Source: Candidatus Zymogenus saltonus (GTDB taxonomy: Bacteria > Desulfobacterota > Zymogenia > Zymogenales > Zymogenaceae). From it: a stretch of DNA of 34,776 bases. The stretch spans positions 1 to 34,776 of the forward strand of contig JAFGIX010000063.1 in the NCBI GenBank assembly GCA_016929395.1, given 5' to 3'. Under the pieces are notes generated by a model. It was not told where the DNA came from. It worked only from the letters and a program-made list of their open reading frames with translations, and did not search any database. The position numbers were made by a program, and so were the translations under genes. Positions 33,145 through 34,776 of the stretch are shown here, in pieces (the stretch's first letter is position 1; each line of letters opens with the position of its first letter).

Positions 33145-34521
33145 TTGAGCTGGCTAAAAAAGAAAATATTGATGCGGCTTCCTTTTGCGAAGTCAAAAGA
33201 AACAAGGCCGACAACTGCACAATCGACCCCTCTGAATCGGGAGACCGTAATCCTCACGAGGGATAAACATCCCATTTCCAGAAAGAACATCGATCAGAAC
33301 GCCCTTAAGGTACTGTATCGGCTGCACAACCACGGGTATAAGGCCTACCTCGTCGGCGGAAGCGTCAGGGACCTCCTGATGGGAAGAAAGCCGAAGGACT
33401 TCGATATCGGGACCGATGCCACCCCCAGGGAGATAAAGCGTCTCTTTGCAAACAGCCTTATTATAGGGAGAAGGTTCAAGATCGTCCATGTGAGATTCAA
33501 GGGAAACGATATAGTCGAAGTCACTACGTTCAGAAAGAAGAGCGAAGAAGAAATATCGTCGAATGGACTCCCCACCTCAAAGGACAATACCTTCGGCACA
33601 CCCATAGAAGACGCCTTCAGAAGGGACCTGACCATCAACGGCCTTTTCTACAACATCGCGGACTTTACGGTCATAGATCATGTTGGAGGCATAAAGGATA
33701 TCGAGGAGGGAATAGTAAGGGTAATAGGCGACCCCGAGGAGCGATTTGCGGAAGATCCCGTCAGGATTACCCGCGCCATTCGCCACAGCGCCCGTACCGG
33801 CTTTACCATCGCTGAAGAGACGGAAAGGGCCATCAGGAAGATGTCCGAGAGTATCGCCCTCTGTTCCTCCCACAGGATTCAGGAAGAGATACTGAAAGAC
33901 CTGAGAAGCGGGTACTCCAGAGAGGCATTCAGGCTCTTTAGGGAGTATGGAATTCTGAATGTCTTATTTCCATATGTCTGCGAATCGATCGAAAAAACAG
34001 ACATTACCGAAGAAATGGTCTTAACGGCACTTGGCCTTCTTGATAACCTCGTTAAGTCCGGGGTTGAGCCCTCCGTTGCGTTTCTCCTTGCCGTCCCGAT
34101 GATACCGTCGACAATAACATATATCAACAAGACCGTTTCAGAAAACAACGGGGGCGGAATCGATATCCCGAGGTTGATTCAAAGACATCTCTCCGAATCG
34201 TTGAAGAGCCTCGAAATCTCGAAGGGCAACATAGATACTATGAAAAGCCTCCTTTACCTCAACTGGAAGCTGCTTCGCAACTTGGACAAGGGCTTCATAC
34301 CGCCCTATCTGACAAAGAAAAATCACTTTCACAAGGCCTTCAATCTCCTTGGTATCTCGGCCCGTGTATTTGGATATTTCACGGATTCCCAATACCCGCC
34401 GACCGATAACGACACCGATCCATTGAGAAGTATTCTGAAACCCCCAAGGAGGAAGTCGAGAAGGAAATCAAGTCCAAAAAAATCGAGTCCCCCCCTGCAG
34501 AAAGGAACAGATCACCGCTGA
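33145..34521 (+). CDS. pcnB: Poly(A) polymerase / CCA-adding nucleotidyltransferase family (PcnB)
   Basis: The 458-residue protein has the class II nucleotidyltransferase head: 'YLVGGSVRDLLMGRKPKDFDIGTDATP' region with G71-G72-S and the metal-binding D85-F-D87, then 'RRDLTINGLFYN' and an RNA-binding helical part. The N-terminal 'HPISRKNIDQNALKVLYRL' and strongly basic C-terminus (many K/R/S/P) are typical of PcnB, which polyadenylates RNA for decay, rather than of CCA enzymes. It starts with TTG at 33145 by longest frame; ATG 33172 (codon 10) is an alternative, and neither has a strong SD. A promoter is placed correctly upstream. tRNA-Pro follows 150 bases later. Confidence 0.88.
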   Translation: MSWLKKKILMRLPFAKSKETRPTTAQSTPLNRETVILTRDKHPISRKNIDQNALKVLYRLHNHGYKAYLVGGSVRDLLMGRKPKDFDIGTDATPREIKRLFANSLIIGRRFKIVHVRFKGNDIVEVTTFRKKSEEEISSNGLPTSKDNTFGTPIEDAFRRDLTINGLFYNIADFTVIDHVGGIKDIEEGIVRVIGDPEERFAEDPVRITRAIRHSARTGFTIAEETERAIRKMSESIALCSSHRIQEEILKDLRSGYSREAFRLFREYGILNVLFPYVCESIEKTDITEEMVLTALGLLDNLVKSGVEPSVAFLLAVPMIPSTITYINKTVSENNGGGIDIPRLIQRHLSESLKSLEISKGNIDTMKSLLYLNWKLLRNLDKGFIPPYLTKKNHFHKAFNLLGISARVFGYFTDSQYPPTDNDTDPLRSILKPPRRKSRRKSSPKKSSPPLQKGTDHR

Positions 34522-34673
34522 AGCTTAAAGCCCGATACACGTCCCCAGAGCAAATTTAAAAAATAGACAAAGACGTTCCCCCACTTGATATATACTCATA
34601 CCCGAAAGAGACCGTTGTGAAAAGATAATTATCCTTGCTTTTTCAAATTCGGGGTAGTAGAATTTCCCTTTAT

Positions 34674-34752
<79 letters not shown>

Positions 34753-34776
34753 TATTATCTAACAATATCAACTGCT

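Overview
The window looks like chromosome of a Gram-negative, probably anaerobic, Desulfobacterota-type ('deltaproteobacterial') bacterium. The evidence is the combination of a DksA/TraR protein next to a bactofilin, an F0-only ATP synthase operon (atpZ-atpI-atpB-atpE) without the F1 genes, a thiolase/DUF35 operon, AsmA, PmbA/TldE, PcnB and a GatCAB amidotransferase. This placement is inference from gene content; there is no rRNA here. Coding regions are moderately GC-rich and intergenic gaps are AT-rich. No prophage, CRISPR array or complete insertion sequence was found; only the last 25 codons of a probable transposase lie at the left edge.

Layout. 1-650: transposase tail, a terminator, and a nested inverted repeat carrying a promoter. 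652-3640 (+): secreted von Willebrand A protein, a PH-like membrane protein, dksA and a bactofilin. 4025-6630 (+): two paralogous CPA2-type cation/proton antiporters that overlap by 4 nt. A double-palindrome terminator separates them from the convergent F0 operon (minus strand, 8622 to 6850), preceded on the same strand by a PII-like protein. 9133-10075 holds decayed coding sequence. 10776-14174 (+): an apparent operon of two thiolase-fold proteins followed by two DUF35 zinc-ribbon/OB-fold proteins, with a TetR-type palindrome upstream. 14332-14919: a secreted unknown. 15556-20830 (minus): pmbA, a membrane protein, a YugP-type zinc peptidase, recO and mgtE. 21075-29897: two isochorismatase-family hydrolases, an MFS transporter, gatC, gatA and gatB (gatB lies 3.2 kb from gatA), a carboxymuconolactone-decarboxylase-family protein, and a frameshifted periplasmic protein gene. 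30183-34751 (+): AsmA-like protein, mtnA, pcnB and tRNA-Pro(UGG).

How the genes fit together. GatCAB amidates mischarged Glu-tRNA(Gln)/Asp-tRNA(Asn). The F0 genes, the antiporter pair and MgtE concern ion gradients and Mg2+. The thiolase/DUF35 cluster is the best candidate for an uncharacterised system: both thiolase-fold proteins have altered catalytic motifs, and the partner proteins resemble those of BbsAB, archaeal thiolase complexes and Ltp2-ChsH2 aldolase. Other notable points are a 45-46 bp tandem duplication of the gatC start that creates a 13-codon leader ORF, a 13-bp perfect inverted repeat inside gatC, a gene interrupted at an A7 tract plus a second frameshift, and similar G-rich leader tracts before the atp operon and the asmA-like gene.
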